A model generated the notes under the pieces. The model saw only the letters and a list, made by a program, of their open reading frames with translations. It did not search any database and was not told where the DNA came from. A stretch of 64,000 nt of DNA from DATDFB01 sp035276475. Its GTDB lineage: Bacteria; Acidobacteriota; Thermoanaerobaculia; Gp7-AA8. The number at the start of each line of letters is the position of its first letter. The stretch's first letter is position 1. The stretch lies in contig DATELQ010000020.1 of assembly GCA_035276475.1 (NCBI GenBank), positions 18,594 to 82,593 on the forward strand, given 5' to 3'. Of the stretch, positions 33,457-42,564 are shown piece after piece. Made by a program: the position numbers and the translations under genes.

Positions 33457-34982
33457 GTCCTAAAGTATGCTTTATCCAACGCTCGATAGTGAATCGCCTC
33501 CGCAAGATGCGCCGACTCAATCCTTTCGCTCCCGGCCAAGTCCGCGATCGTCCGGGCGACCTTGAGCACCCGGTCGTACGCGCGGGCCGAGAGCGCCAGG
33601 CGGGACATGGCCTGTTCGAGCAGCCGCCGGGAGGGCGGGTCGAGCTCGCAGGCCTTCCGCATCGCTTTCGGGGTCATCTCGGCGTTGCACTGCGTCGGCG
33701 AGCGGCGGAAGCGCTCGCGCTGCAGCAGGCGCGCGGCGTCGACGCGCTCCCGAATCGCGCCCGACGCTTCTCCCATCTGCGTCGACGCAATCTCCTCGGC
33801 AGAGAGCGCCGGCACCTCCACCTGCAGGTCGATCCGGTCGAGTAGTGGCCCGGAGATCTTCGCGAGGTAGCGCGAGATCTGGATTGGCGAGCAGAGGCAC
33901 TCGCGCCGCGCGTCGTTGAAGTAGCCGCACGGGCAGGGATTCAGCGCCGCGGCGAGCGTGAAGCGCGACGGGAACGTCACCGTACGCGTTACCCGCGCGA
34001 TCGTCACGATCCCGTCCTCCATCGGCTGGCGCAGCACCTCGAGCGTGTCGCGGCGGAACTCCGGCAGCTCGTCGAGAAAGAGCACGCCGTGATGCGCGAG
34101 GCTCACCTCCCCCGGCTTTGGCGGCGTCCCTCCGCCGACCAGCGCCGCGTTCGACAGCGTGTGATGCGGCGCGCGGAACGGCCGGCGCGTCAGGAGGCCG
34201 CTACCGGCCGGGAGCAGTCCCGCGACGGAGTGGATCTTCGTCGTGACGATGGACTCTTCGAGCGAGAGCCGCGGCAGGATCGACGGCAACCGCTTCGCCA
34301 GCATCGTCTTTCCGGAGCCGGGCGGGCCGACCATCAGGATGTTGTGACCACCCGCCGCCGCCACTTCGAGCGCCCGTTTCGCCTGTGCCTGCCCGCGCAC
34401 TTCGGCGTAATCGGCGCTCTCCGGCGGCATCTCCGCGATGGCCGCCGACGTCGTCGGCTCTACGACTTGTAGACCTTTCAGATGGCGAACGAGCGCCGGC
34501 AGATGGGCGACGCCGATCACGCGCAGCGACCGCACCGCCGCCGCCTCGTTCGCGTTCGCGGTGGGGACGACAAGCTCGCGCACCGGCTCGCGCGCGACTG
34601 CTGCCGCGATCGACAGCGCCCCCCGCACCGGCGCGATCGCGCCGTCGAGCGACAGCTCGCCGACGAACACACGCCCATCGATCTCCTCCGCCTTCAGCAT
34701 CTCCATGGCCTGGAGGATGCCGAGGGCGATCGGCAGGTCGAAGGCGGAGCCTTCCTTCTTCACATCGGCCGGAGAGAGATTGACTGTGACGTAGCGGGCC
34801 GGCCACCAGAAGCCACAGTTAAACAGCGCGGAGCGGACGCGTGAGAACGCCTCCCGCACCGCAAGGTCGGGCAAGCCGACCATGACGAATTTCGGCTGCC
34901 CGTGTTCGACCGCGTCGACCTCGACGGTGATGCGGACAGCGTCGATTCCCAACGTGGCAGCGCTCCATACTTTGGCGAGCAT
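33453..34982 (-). CDS. YifB/ComM family Mg-chelatase-like AAA+ ATPase
   Basis: The 509-residue protein has an N-terminal ChlI-like domain (VEVDAVEHGQPKFVMVGLPD, NLSPADVKKEGSAFDLPIAL). The AAA+ core has Walker A VGPPGSGKT and Walker B LFLDELPEF. The Cys-rich NPCPCGYF...CLCSP segment and the C-terminal helical domain are typical of the family. ComM acts as a branch-migration helicase in transformation; other members lack a known role. ATG 34982 gives the standard family N-terminus. Confidence 0.95.
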   Translation of the reverse strand: MLAKVWSAATLGIDAVRITVEVDAVEHGQPKFVMVGLPDLAVREAFSRVRSALFNCGFWWPARYVTVNLSPADVKKEGSAFDLPIALGILQAMEMLKAEEIDGRVFVGELSLDGAIAPVRGALSIAAAVAREPVRELVVPTANANEAAAVRSLRVIGVAHLPALVRHLKGLQVVEPTTSAAIAEMPPESADYAEVRGQAQAKRALEVAAAGGHNILMVGPPGSGKTMLAKRLPSILPRLSLEESIVTTKIHSVAGLLPAGSGLLTRRPFRAPHHTLSNAALVGGGTPPKPGEVSLAHHGVLFLDELPEFRRDTLEVLRQPMEDGIVTIARVTRTVTFPSRFTLAAALNPCPCGYFNDARRECLCSPIQISRYLAKISGPLLDRIDLQVEVPALSAEEIASTQMGEASGAIRERVDAARLLQRERFRRSPTQCNAEMTPKAMRKACELDPPSRRLLEQAMSRLALSARAYDRVLKVARTIADLAGSERIESAHLAEAIHYRALDKAYFRT

Positions 34983-35050
34983 GGCATTTCGCGACCACGC
35001 GCAAATTCCACCGCCGAGGCTACCTCGGCCACGCCAGGGCGCGCAAGCGT

Positions 35051-35056
35051 TAGGAT
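35051..35056 (+). promoter_or_regulatory. Putative -10 element of the M20 peptidase gene
   Basis: TAGGAT ends 7 nt before ATG 35064 and contains the alternative ATG at 35055, so transcription would begin downstream of that codon. This decides the start in favour of 35064 if the element is real. Confidence 0.45.
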
Positions 35057-35063
35057 GCGCGCC

Positions 35064-36494
35064 ATGCTTCACGCCGTCGTTCTCACCCTCACCATCGCCG
35101 CGCAGCGCGCCGTCCTCGACGAATTCACGCAGCTCCTGGCCATCCCGAACCTCGCCAGCGACGCGCCGAACATCCAGCGCAACGCCGCCGCCATCCGGGC
35201 GATGTTCGACAAGCGCGGTCTCACGACGCGATTCCTGACGGTCGAGGGGGCGCCGCCGATCGTCGTCGCCGACTACAAAGTCCCCGGCGCGACGAAGACG
35301 ATCGCGTACTACGCGCACTACGACGGTCAGCCGGTCGACGCCGCGCAGTGGACGTCGCCGCCGTGGACGCCGGTCATGCGCGACGCAGCGGGCCACGATG
35401 TCGAGTGGCGCAACGCCGCCGCCATCGATCCCGAGTGGCGCCTCTACGCGCGCTCCGCCGGCGACGACAAGGCGCCGATCGTGGCCATGGCCGCCGCGCT
35501 CGATCAGCTCAAAGCGGCAGGTAAGAAACCATCGCAGAACCTCCGTTTTGTGTTCGAAGGCGAAGAGGAAGCGGGCTCACCGCACCTCGCCGCGTACCTC
35601 GCGAAATACCCCGACGTGCTGCGGCCCGACGTCTGGGTTCTCTGCGACGGCCCGGTGCACCAGAGCCGGCGCATGCAGCTCTTCTTCGGCGCGCGCGGCG
35701 TCGTCGACCTCGAGCTCACCGTCTATGGCCCAGTGAAGGCGCTGCACGACGGGCACTACGGCAACTGGGTGCCGAACCCGATCGTGAGACTCACACATCT
35801 CATCGACTCGATGCGCGACGAGAGCGGCCGCATCCTCATCAAAGGCTTCTACGACGACGTGCGGCCTCCCACCTCCAGCGAGCTCGCCGCGCTGAAGAAC
35901 ATCCCCCCGGTCGAGGAGGATCTGAAGCGTGAGTTCGCGATCGGGTCGACGGAGCGCAAGTTCCTCAACGACGCGCTCCTCTTTCCCGCGCTGAACGTGC
36001 GCGGCGTCGCCGCGGGACGCGTCGGCGCGCAGGCCTCGAACTCGATCCCAACCGAGGCGCGGGCGTCGATCGACTTCCGCCTCGTGCCGGCGCAGACGCC
36101 GGAGTCAGTCAAGACCCTCGTCGAGCATCACCTCGAGTCGCAGGGCTGGACGATCGTCCGCGACGCCCCCGACACCGCCACCCGTCTCGCGCGCGCGAAC
36201 GTCGTCCGCGTCGAGTGGGGGCCCGGCTATCCCTCCGCGCGCACGCCGCTCGACGCGCCGCTGTCAAAGAGCGCCGCCGCGATCATGCGCGCCGCCGGGC
36301 ACGACCCCGTCCTCCTCCCCACCCTCGGCGGCAGCATTCCGATGTACCTCTTCCAGCAGCCCGGCAACACGCCGGTCATCGGCCTGCCGATCGCCAATCA
36401 CGACGACAACCAGCACGCCGCGAACGAGAACCTGCGCCTGCAGAACCTGTGGGACGGCATCGACGTTTACGCCGCGCTCTTCGTCGGCATGTGA
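35064..36494 (+). CDS. M20-family peptidase (dipeptidase-like), probably exported
   Basis: This is a protein of about 476 residues. A short hydrophobic N-terminus (LHAVVLTLTIAAQ) resembles a weak signal peptide. The metal-site motifs AYYAHYDGQPVD, SAGDDKAP, FEGEEEAGSPHL and the C-terminal GGSIPMYLF with NHDDNQHAANEN follow. The large insertion and length fit the M20A/F dipeptidase group. It would cleave short peptides. ATG 35055 is an alternative start. Confidence 0.93.
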   Translation: MLHAVVLTLTIAAQRAVLDEFTQLLAIPNLASDAPNIQRNAAAIRAMFDKRGLTTRFLTVEGAPPIVVADYKVPGATKTIAYYAHYDGQPVDAAQWTSPPWTPVMRDAAGHDVEWRNAAAIDPEWRLYARSAGDDKAPIVAMAAALDQLKAAGKKPSQNLRFVFEGEEEAGSPHLAAYLAKYPDVLRPDVWVLCDGPVHQSRRMQLFFGARGVVDLELTVYGPVKALHDGHYGNWVPNPIVRLTHLIDSMRDESGRILIKGFYDDVRPPTSSELAALKNIPPVEEDLKREFAIGSTERKFLNDALLFPALNVRGVAAGRVGAQASNSIPTEARASIDFRLVPAQTPESVKTLVEHHLESQGWTIVRDAPDTATRLARANVVRVEWGPGYPSARTPLDAPLSKSAAAIMRAAGHDPVLLPTLGGSIPMYLFQQPGNTPVIGLPIANHDDNQHAANENLRLQNLWDGIDVYAALFVGM

Positions 36495-36499
36495 CGTGA

Positions 36500-36505
36500 T
36501 AGAAC
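36500..36505 (+). promoter_or_regulatory. Putative -10 element of the PHA-system-like gene
   Basis: TAGAAC ends 7 nt before the ATG at 36513. It matches the leaderless layout, though the match to consensus is only moderate and the gene could also be read from the upstream peptidase transcript. Confidence 0.35.
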
Positions 36506-36512
36506 TCGCAGC

Positions 36513-36806
36513 ATGCACATCGCCGTTCCGCACCGCACCGACAAAGAAACCGCCCGCAAGATCATCTATCAGCGCCTCGGACAGCTCGTGGCGCAGTACG
36601 GTCACTACCTCAGCGAGCACGAGACGCGGTGGGAGGGCGACACGCTCCACTTCACCGGCGCCGCGCGCGGCTTCAAGGCCAACGGCACGGTGCAGGTGAC
36701 CGACACCGAGGTCATCATCGACGGCAAGCTACCGCTCATCGCCAAGCCGTTCGAGCCGCGAATCAAGAGCACGATCGAAAAAGAAGCGAACGCGATGTTC
36801 GGTTAG
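36513..36806 (+). CDS. Polyhydroxyalkanoic-acid-system (PHA_gran_rgn) family protein
   Basis: The 97-residue protein has the pattern MHIAVPHRTDKETARKII...HYLSEHETRWEGDTLHFTGAARGFKANGTVQVTDTEV, typical of the PHA_gran_rgn/putative polyhydroxyalkanoate-system family. Its biochemical role is not established. No PHA synthase or depolymerase genes are in the window, so the link to PHA is by name only. It converges on the muramidase gene with a 4-nt overlap. Confidence 0.82.
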   Translation: MHIAVPHRTDKETARKIIYQRLGQLVAQYGHYLSEHETRWEGDTLHFTGAARGFKANGTVQVTDTEVIIDGKLPLIAKPFEPRIKSTIEKEANAMFG

Positions 36807-37387
36807 GCGATGCAGGACTCGACCAGGTCCGCCTCCGCGTCGCGCCGCTTCAGCAATCCGTCGAGGCCCTTCCCCTCCCACAGCCGCTTCATGGCCCGGA
36901 TCTGATCGGCGATCCCTTGCAGGTCGCCCTTCGGCACCAGGTCGCGGATCGCGCGCATCTCCGCGCGGCTGTCGCCGTTCATCGACGTGCCGCGGTTATA
37001 GACCAGCGAGAAGAGCGCCCCCTGCGCGTCGGCCGGCAGATCGTCGACGCCGGGAAACGCCTGCTGCGTCAGCTTCTGGTACTTCGGCACCGAGCGCTCC
37101 AGGAAGACCCTCTCGGCGTCGCTGTTCTTGATCTTGACCGCCTTCAGCCCGGAAGCCTTTGCCTTCGCGTCCGATCCCTTCAGACCGAGGACCTGCGACA
37201 GCGTCGTGAAGTCGCCGTCGCTGAGGCACGGCTTCCAGTCGTTCTCGAAGTCGCCCGCCGCTTCGTATCCGAGGTCGTAGCCGAGACCGATCGTGATGCC
37301 GGAGTCGCCGCCGGGCCAGTCGCACGGCTGATCGATTCCCTCGTACTGCCAAATCAAATTCTTCGCATTCTCCGTCAAAGGTTCCAT
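36803..37387 (-). CDS. Pesticin-like / T4-lysozyme-fold muramidase domain protein
   Basis: The 194-residue protein begins with a lysozyme-like active-site region: Glu16 (WQYEG), then the WPGGDSGITIGLGYDLG segment with Thr32 and Asp38. The Thr-to-Asp spacing of six equals that of the pesticin T201/D207 pair. A later ALFSLVYNRG motif is typical of T4-lysozyme-like folds. No signal peptide or import domain is present. GGGAG stands 7 nt before the ATG. There is no phage context, so it may be an effector, a lysis enzyme or a domesticated remnant. Confidence 0.78.
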   Translation of the reverse strand: MEPLTENAKNLIWQYEGIDQPCDWPGGDSGITIGLGYDLGYEAAGDFENDWKPCLSDGDFTTLSQVLGLKGSDAKAKASGLKAVKIKNSDAERVFLERSVPKYQKLTQQAFPGVDDLPADAQGALFSLVYNRGTSMNGDSRAEMRAIRDLVPKGDLQGIADQIRAMKRLWEGKGLDGLLKRRDAEADLVESCIA

Positions 37388-37428
37388 GACGGGACTCCCT
37401 TCAATTGATGGATGTGCGGAGAATTATA

Positions 37429-37644
37429 TCAGTCGACGTGAAAGATTTTCTTCAGCGCATCGACATTCGGGTCGACGAAGAGGCGTCCGTCGACTTCGAG
37501 GGCCGGGTCCATCCCGAGGTGGAACGTCTTCGACTGGAACTGTTCGGGGGTGAGCAGCTCGTAGGAGACGTGGTAGCGCGTCAGGAATCCTTGAATCAGG
37601 CTGGTTTTATGTCGTTGTGTTCCGGGGACAAGTCGTACTTGCAT
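37429..37644 (-). CDS. Small protein, thioredoxin/glutaredoxin-like without the CxxC
   Basis: The 71-residue protein has a beta-alpha-beta layout with RYHVSYELLTPEQF and a closing strand/turn VDGRLFVDPN. It resembles the second half of a small thioredoxin-fold protein but has no cysteine. AGGGAGG stands 5 nt before the ATG. It starts 41 nt upstream of the muramidase gene on the same strand and may share its transcript. The fold call is tentative. Confidence 0.5.
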   Translation of the reverse strand: MQVRLVPGTQRHKTSLIQGFLTRYHVSYELLTPEQFQSKTFHLGMDPALEVDGRLFVDPNVDALKKIFHVD

Positions 37645-37694
37645 CCTCCCCTCCCTTTTCGCCCAGAGACTGGGTCGACCAGTATACTCCTCCG

Positions 37695-38849
37695 GTGCGC
37701 CTGCTCCGGCTCGTTTTCAAGAACGCGCTGCGGAACCGCCGGCGCACCGTCCTCACGGCGTTGAGCGTCGCCGTTTCCCTCTTTCTCCTCGTCAGCCTCC
37801 GTACCCTCACCATCGAGATCAAAGGCGACTCGCTCATGACAGAGCAATCGACGCGCCGACTCATCACCCGCAGCGGCGTGTCGCTGGCCGTGCCGCTGCC
37901 GCTGGCGTACAAGGAGCGGCTGCGGCGCCTCGGCGGCTCCGACATCGTCGCCGAGTACCAGTGGTTCCCCTGCTTCTACAAAGAGCCGCGCGAGCCGATG
38001 ATCGTCATCGCCACGGCGCCGGAGTTCTGCGGCACCGATCCCGAGTACCCGACCACGCCGGCCGAGCTGAAGGCATTTACGGACGACGTCACCGGGGCGT
38101 TGATCCCGGTGAAGATGATGGAGCGCTTCGGCTGGAAGGTCGGCGACCGCGTCACCTTCACCGGCACCATCTTCCCGTTCAACCTCGACGTCGTCATCCG
38201 CGGCACCTTCACCGGGCCGGCCCAGAACGCGCCCGTCTGCCACTACCGCTACGTCAACGAGCTCCTGCGGCGGACCATGCCGAGCCGCGCCGACAAGACC
38301 ATGGCCTTCATCGTCCGGACCTCGGCGGACCACTCGCCGGCGGCGCTGGCGCAGCAGATCGACGACACCTTCCGCAACTCCGACGTCCCCACGCGTACCG
38401 AATCGGAGAAGGACTTCGTCCTCGGCTTTACCTCGATGCTCGGCAACGTGGCGATGTTCATCAGCTTCATCGCCATCGCCGTCGTCTTCGCCATCGTCCT
38501 CGTGGCCACGAACACGATGTCGATGGCTGTCCGCGAGCGGACGCACGAGATCGCCGTGCTCAAGACCTTGGGCTTCCGCCCGGCGCAGGTGCTGGCCATG
38601 TTCGTCGCCGAGTCGGTCGTCATCTCCGGCGGCGGCGGGATCGCCGGCATCGTCGGCGCGCGGCTCTTCTTCACGACCTTCGACATCTACAAACTGACCA
38701 ACGGCATCGTCCAGCACTTCGACATCAAGACGCCGACGGTGATGCTTGCGATTGCGGTGGCGCTGGCGATGTCGATCGTCAGCGCCGTCGTCCCGGCGTG
38801 GCGCGGCGCCGCGCGGCCGATCGCCGCGGGACTGCGCGAGGTGGCGTGA
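37695..38849 (+). CDS. ABC transporter permease, FtsX/MacB type (first of a pair)
   Basis: The 384-residue protein has an N-terminal TM helix after a basic patch (FKNALRNRRRTVLTALSV). An extracytoplasmic MacB_PCD-like domain follows, then three C-terminal TM helices with the FtsX motif (RERTHEIAVLKTLGFRPAQVL). GTG 37695 is chosen because it begins right at the typical N-terminus; TATACT lies 6 nt before it. It overlaps the next permease by TGATG. No ATP-binding subunit is adjacent. Confidence 0.9.
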   Translation: MRLLRLVFKNALRNRRRTVLTALSVAVSLFLLVSLRTLTIEIKGDSLMTEQSTRRLITRSGVSLAVPLPLAYKERLRRLGGSDIVAEYQWFPCFYKEPREPMIVIATAPEFCGTDPEYPTTPAELKAFTDDVTGALIPVKMMERFGWKVGDRVTFTGTIFPFNLDVVIRGTFTGPAQNAPVCHYRYVNELLRRTMPSRADKTMAFIVRTSADHSPAALAQQIDDTFRNSDVPTRTESEKDFVLGFTSMLGNVAMFISFIAIAVVFAIVLVATNTMSMAVRERTHEIAVLKTLGFRPAQVLAMFVAESVVISGGGGIAGIVGARLFFTTFDIYKLTNGIVQHFDIKTPTVMLAIAVALAMSIVSAVVPAWRGAARPIAAGLREVA

Positions 38850-40009
38850 TGTTCGTGCCGGTCAAGTACAACGTCCGCAATCTCCTGGTGCGCCGCACGT
38901 CGACGCTGCTGACGGTCTTCGGCATCGGCGTGAGCGTCGCGGTCTTCGTCTCCGTCATGGCCCTCGTCGAAGGGATCCGCGAGACGTTCGTGGCGACCGG
39001 CGAGCCGCTCAACGTCCTGGCCATCCGCAACGGCGCGCAGAGCGAGACCGGGAGCCTGATCGAGCCCTCCTCGGCGCTCGTGGCCCGCACGATCCGCGGC
39101 ACAGCGCGCGGCGCCGACGGCGAGCCGCTCGTCTCCATCGAGCGGATCGTCTACGTCCAGGAGCCGCGCCTCACGACCGGCTCCTCGAACATCGTGATCC
39201 GCGGCCTCGGCGAGACCGGGCGCACGCTCCGCCCGGCCGTGCATCTCGCCAGCGGGCGCTGGTACGTGCCCGGTCGGCGCGAGCTGACTGTGAGCCGCAC
39301 GATCGCCGAGCGCTTCCGCAACTGCAGCCTCGGCGACGAGCTCGTCTCCGGCCGCGCGCACTTCCGCGTCGTCGGCATCTTCGACGGCGGCCGCTCCGCG
39401 TACGCCTCGGAGATGTGGACCGCAGCAGAGGACATCGGCTCGGCGTTCGACCGCGTCAACTACTCCAACATCCTCGCGCGCGCCGCCGACCGCGCGAGCG
39501 TGCGGACCGTCATCGACGCGCTCACGGACGACCCGCGCATGCGCTTCGACGCCCGCAGCGAGCGTGCGTTTTACGCCGAGCAGACGAAGGCCGCCACGCC
39601 GGTGAAAATCCTCGGCAACATCATCGCCATCGTCATGGCCGTCGGCTCGGCGTTCGCGGCGATGAACACGATGTACGCCGCCGTGGCCTCGCGCGGACGG
39701 GAAGTGGCGGTGCTGCGCGCCCTCGGTTTCTCGCGCGCGGCGATCGCGTTCTCGTTCGTGACGGAGGCCGTGCTCCTGTCGATTGCGGGCGGCATCGTGG
39801 GAGGCATCGGCGTCACGCCGCTCAACGGCCTCTCCACCGGCACGACGAACTGGTTCACCTTCAGCGAGATGAACTTCGCCTTCGCCGTGACCGGGCCGCT
39901 CTTCGTGCGCGGCGTGCTCTTCGCCGCGGTCATGGGCCTGGCCGGCGGGATCCTGCCGGCGCTGCGGGCCAGCCGCATGTCTCCGGCGACGGCCATGCGC
40001 GCGTTGTGA
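38849..40009 (+). CDS. ABC transporter permease, FtsX/MacB type (second of a pair)
   Basis: The 386-residue protein has the same layout as the first: TM helix (TLLTVFGIGVSVAVFVSVMAL), large extracytoplasmic domain, and three C-terminal TM helices with SRGREVAVLRALGFSRAAIAFSF. Together the two could form a heterodimeric Lol/MacB-type extruder or lipid mover. The ATPase must lie elsewhere or before the window's region. The following small membrane gene starts 11 nt later. Confidence 0.9.
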   Translation: MFVPVKYNVRNLLVRRTSTLLTVFGIGVSVAVFVSVMALVEGIRETFVATGEPLNVLAIRNGAQSETGSLIEPSSALVARTIRGTARGADGEPLVSIERIVYVQEPRLTTGSSNIVIRGLGETGRTLRPAVHLASGRWYVPGRRELTVSRTIAERFRNCSLGDELVSGRAHFRVVGIFDGGRSAYASEMWTAAEDIGSAFDRVNYSNILARAADRASVRTVIDALTDDPRMRFDARSERAFYAEQTKAATPVKILGNIIAIVMAVGSAFAAMNTMYAAVASRGREVAVLRALGFSRAAIAFSFVTEAVLLSIAGGIVGGIGVTPLNGLSTGTTNWFTFSEMNFAFAVTGPLFVRGVLFAAVMGLAGGILPALRASRMSPATAMRAL

Positions 40010-40020
40010 GAAAATTAGGT

Positions 40021-40416
40021 ATGGAAGATACCGCTCGCGTCGTCGTTACCGTTCTCATCGCGGCCTTCGTGATCGAGCGCATCACCGCCGCGCTGATGTT
40101 CTTCTCCGAGACGCCGAAAGGCCCGGAGCGCACGCGCAAGATCTACCGCATCCTCATCGCGGCGATCCTCGGCGCCGTGGCGGTTTGGCTCGCGCACATC
40201 CGCCTGCTGTCGCGCCTCAGCACGGCCGCGCCCGACTGGCTCGACGCGGCCCTCTCGTGGCTCGTCCTCGTCGGCGGCGCCGACCGGATCCGCGACTTCG
40301 TCGCGCCGGGCGGCGGCGGTGGCGGCGGCGAGAAGAAGCAGGAGCTGCCGCCGATCCAGTTCACCATCGAGGAGAAGGACGGCACCACGACCGTGCAGCA
40401 GTTCCACGCGAGCTGA
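40021..40416 (+). CDS. Small membrane protein, copy 1 of a duplicated two-gene module
   Basis: The 131-residue protein has TM segments at about 6-28, 44-60 and 76-90, a Gly-rich linker and a soluble tail (ELPPIQFTIEEKDGTTTV). It is clearly homologous to the product of 42162-42563; both share ERTRKIY, GADRIRDFV and the ELPPIQ tail. I do not recognise the family. It overlaps no neighbour and lies 1 nt before the anchored repeat protein. Confidence 0.75.
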   Translation: MEDTARVVVTVLIAAFVIERITAALMFFSETPKGPERTRKIYRILIAAILGAVAVWLAHIRLLSRLSTAAPDWLDAALSWLVLVGGADRIRDFVAPGGGGGGGEKKQELPPIQFTIEEKDGTTTVQQFHAS

Positions 40417-40417
40417 C

Positions 40418-42130
40418 ATGCGCCGCATCACCGTTCGCCTGGGCGACTACGTCGAGGAGGAGAAGCGCCGCGAGCGCCGCGGCGGCCGCGCCGTCGCCGT
40501 CGTCGCGCTCGTCGTCCTCGGCGTGGTGGCGATGTCGCGAATGTCGACGGCGCCGCCGCCGGCGAATCCCGGCACGCCCGCGCATCTCGTTACGTCGTCG
40601 CTGGCGTTGCAGTTCGCGCCGCAGCTCGCCGGCACCGCGTCGCCGGCGCAGCTCCTCCGGCTGCACAACGACGGCGGCACGGCGCTAACGATCGCCAAGG
40701 TCGCGGCGGACAACGAAGCCTTCCAGCTCCGGCACGACTGCGCCACGCTCGCGCCGAACGAGTCGTGCAGCGCGGCGGTCGTCTTCTCTCCATCCGCCGC
40801 CGGCGCGCAGCGCGGCTCCGTCGGCGTGCAAACCGAGAGCGGCACGACGCAGATCGCGCTCGAGGGTGAAGGCCGCGCCATTCCCACCGTCGACCTCGGC
40901 CCAACGGACTTCGGCAGCGCGCCCCTCGGCAGCGCCGCCGAGCGCGTCGTCCGTTTCATGAACAGCGGCCCCTCACCGATCGCGATCGCGAAGTCGTCCG
41001 TCGCGGAGCCGTTTGCCATCGCCGCGGACGCCTGCAGCGGCACGGTCAATCCCGGCACCAATTGCGAGGTGCGCGTGCAGTTCCGCCCCGCCGTCGCCGG
41101 CAGCGCCACCGGCGAATTGCTCCTCGCCGGCGCGGACGGCGGTGTGATCGCGAAAGGTGCGCTCGTCGGCGCCGGCAGCCAGGTGCAGCCGCCTGCGGGT
41201 AGGCCGGCGCATCTCTCCATCTCGCGCGACCGGATCATCTTCCCGCCGCTGACGCGCGGCACCGCCTCGACTCCGCAGGTCGTGCAACTGAAAAACGACG
41301 GCGACGAGACGCTGACGATCTCGAGCATCTCGGGCGGAGACAACGTGTTCCGCGTCTCGGGCGACTGCGGGCAATCTCTTGCGGGCGGCGCCTCGTGCAG
41401 CGTTTCGGCGGTCTTCGTTGCGCGGCCGAATTCCGGCATCGGCACGAACACCGGCGCGATCGTGATCGACACGAACGCCGGTCGCGCGATCGTTCAGATG
41501 CAGGTTGACGTTCGCGCGCTCCCCGCCGTCGAGCTTCCGCCGACGGACTTCGGCCGCGCCTTCACCGGCAGCACCGTCGAGCGCGCCGTCACGTTCACCA
41601 ACAGCGCGCCCGTCACCATCGTCGTCGGAAACGCCACCGCACCGCCGCCGTTCGCGATCGTCTCCGACGGCTGCCGCAACCGCAAGATCGCGCCCGGCGA
41701 GAGTTGCGAGGTGCGCCTGCAGTTCCGTCCCGCCGCGCGCGGCGGCATGAAAGGCGAGATGCAGCTGACGAGCGCCAGCAGCGAGACCATCGCCACCGGC
41801 GCGCTGCGCGGCATCGGCCTAATCAAGGACGTGCCGCCGCCGCTCCCGAGCATCGACATCAAGCCGCGCGAGATCAACTTCCACGGCGATCCGGGCAAGA
41901 AAACGATCGTCGTGACGAACACCGGCGCGATCCCGGTGAGCGTCGCCGCGAAGCCGGAGACGACGTCTCGCTACCTCATCGACACGAAGCCGTGCAACGC
42001 CACGCTGGCGCCGGGGCAGCAGTGCACGATCACGGTCGACGGCACGTACGCCGTGCGCATCGGGTCGTCCGCGCGCGTCGTCATCAGCTATCTCGGCCGC
42101 AACGAATTGGTGCCGGTGGCCGCAAAGTGA
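40418..42130 (+). CDS. Membrane-anchored protein with five ASPM/SPD-2/Hydin-like Ig repeats, copy 1
   Basis: The 570-residue protein has a short cytoplasmic N-terminus (RRITVRLGDYVEEEKRRERR) and one TM helix (about 24-42). About five domains of 95-105 residues follow, each with a cysteine pair in the pattern Asp-x-Cys...Leu-(A/P)-x-x-x-x-Cys-x-V-x-V-x-F-x-P. This is the choice-of-anchor-D/Hydin-like Ig pattern. The repeats should lie outside the cytoplasm. The paired small membrane gene ends 1 nt upstream. Function unknown. Confidence 0.78.
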   Translation: MRRITVRLGDYVEEEKRRERRGGRAVAVVALVVLGVVAMSRMSTAPPPANPGTPAHLVTSSLALQFAPQLAGTASPAQLLRLHNDGGTALTIAKVAADNEAFQLRHDCATLAPNESCSAAVVFSPSAAGAQRGSVGVQTESGTTQIALEGEGRAIPTVDLGPTDFGSAPLGSAAERVVRFMNSGPSPIAIAKSSVAEPFAIAADACSGTVNPGTNCEVRVQFRPAVAGSATGELLLAGADGGVIAKGALVGAGSQVQPPAGRPAHLSISRDRIIFPPLTRGTASTPQVVQLKNDGDETLTISSISGGDNVFRVSGDCGQSLAGGASCSVSAVFVARPNSGIGTNTGAIVIDTNAGRAIVQMQVDVRALPAVELPPTDFGRAFTGSTVERAVTFTNSAPVTIVVGNATAPPPFAIVSDGCRNRKIAPGESCEVRLQFRPAARGGMKGEMQLTSASSETIATGALRGIGLIKDVPPPLPSIDIKPREINFHGDPGKKTIVVTNTGAIPVSVAAKPETTSRYLIDTKPCNATLAPGQQCTITVDGTYAVRIGSSARVVISYLGRNELVPVAAK

Positions 42131-42161
42131 AACGCCGGACGGAGTTACGTCACTATGATGC

Positions 42162-42563
42162 ATGGACGACACCGCTCGGCTCATCGTCACGGTCCTTCTC
42201 GCCGCCTTCGCGATCGAGCGCATCGGCGCCGCCGTCGGCTTTCTCACCGGCACTCCCCGCGGCCCTGAGCGCACCCGCAAGATCTACAACTTCCTCCTCG
42301 TCGCGGTCCTCGGCGCGCTCGCCGTCGGGCTCGCGCACATCCGCGTGCTGGAGCGGCTCAGCACCAAAGCCTCGCCGTGGATCGACTACCCGCTGTCGTG
42401 GCTGATCCTCGTCGCCGGCGCGGACCGCATCCGCGACTTCGTCGGTGCGGGCGGCGGTGGCTCGGCCGCCCCGAAAGCGCCCGCCAAGTCCGAGCTCCCG
42501 CCGATCCAGATCAACATCACCGATCGCGACGGGCAGACGACCCTCCACGAAGTGAAGGCCTGA
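42162..42563 (+). CDS. Small membrane protein, copy 2 of the duplicated module
   Basis: The 133-residue protein is a paralogue of the 40021-40416 product, with the same three hydrophobic segments, PRGPERTRKIYNFLL, GADRIRDFVGAGGGG and the tail ELPPIQINITDRDGQTTL. Conservation is highest in the membrane part and the tail, which suggests both contact a partner. It is followed after 1 nt by the second anchored protein. Confidence 0.75.
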   Translation: MDDTARLIVTVLLAAFAIERIGAAVGFLTGTPRGPERTRKIYNFLLVAVLGALAVGLAHIRVLERLSTKASPWIDYPLSWLILVAGADRIRDFVGAGGGGSAAPKAPAKSELPPIQINITDRDGQTTLHEVKA

Positions 42564-42564
42564 C

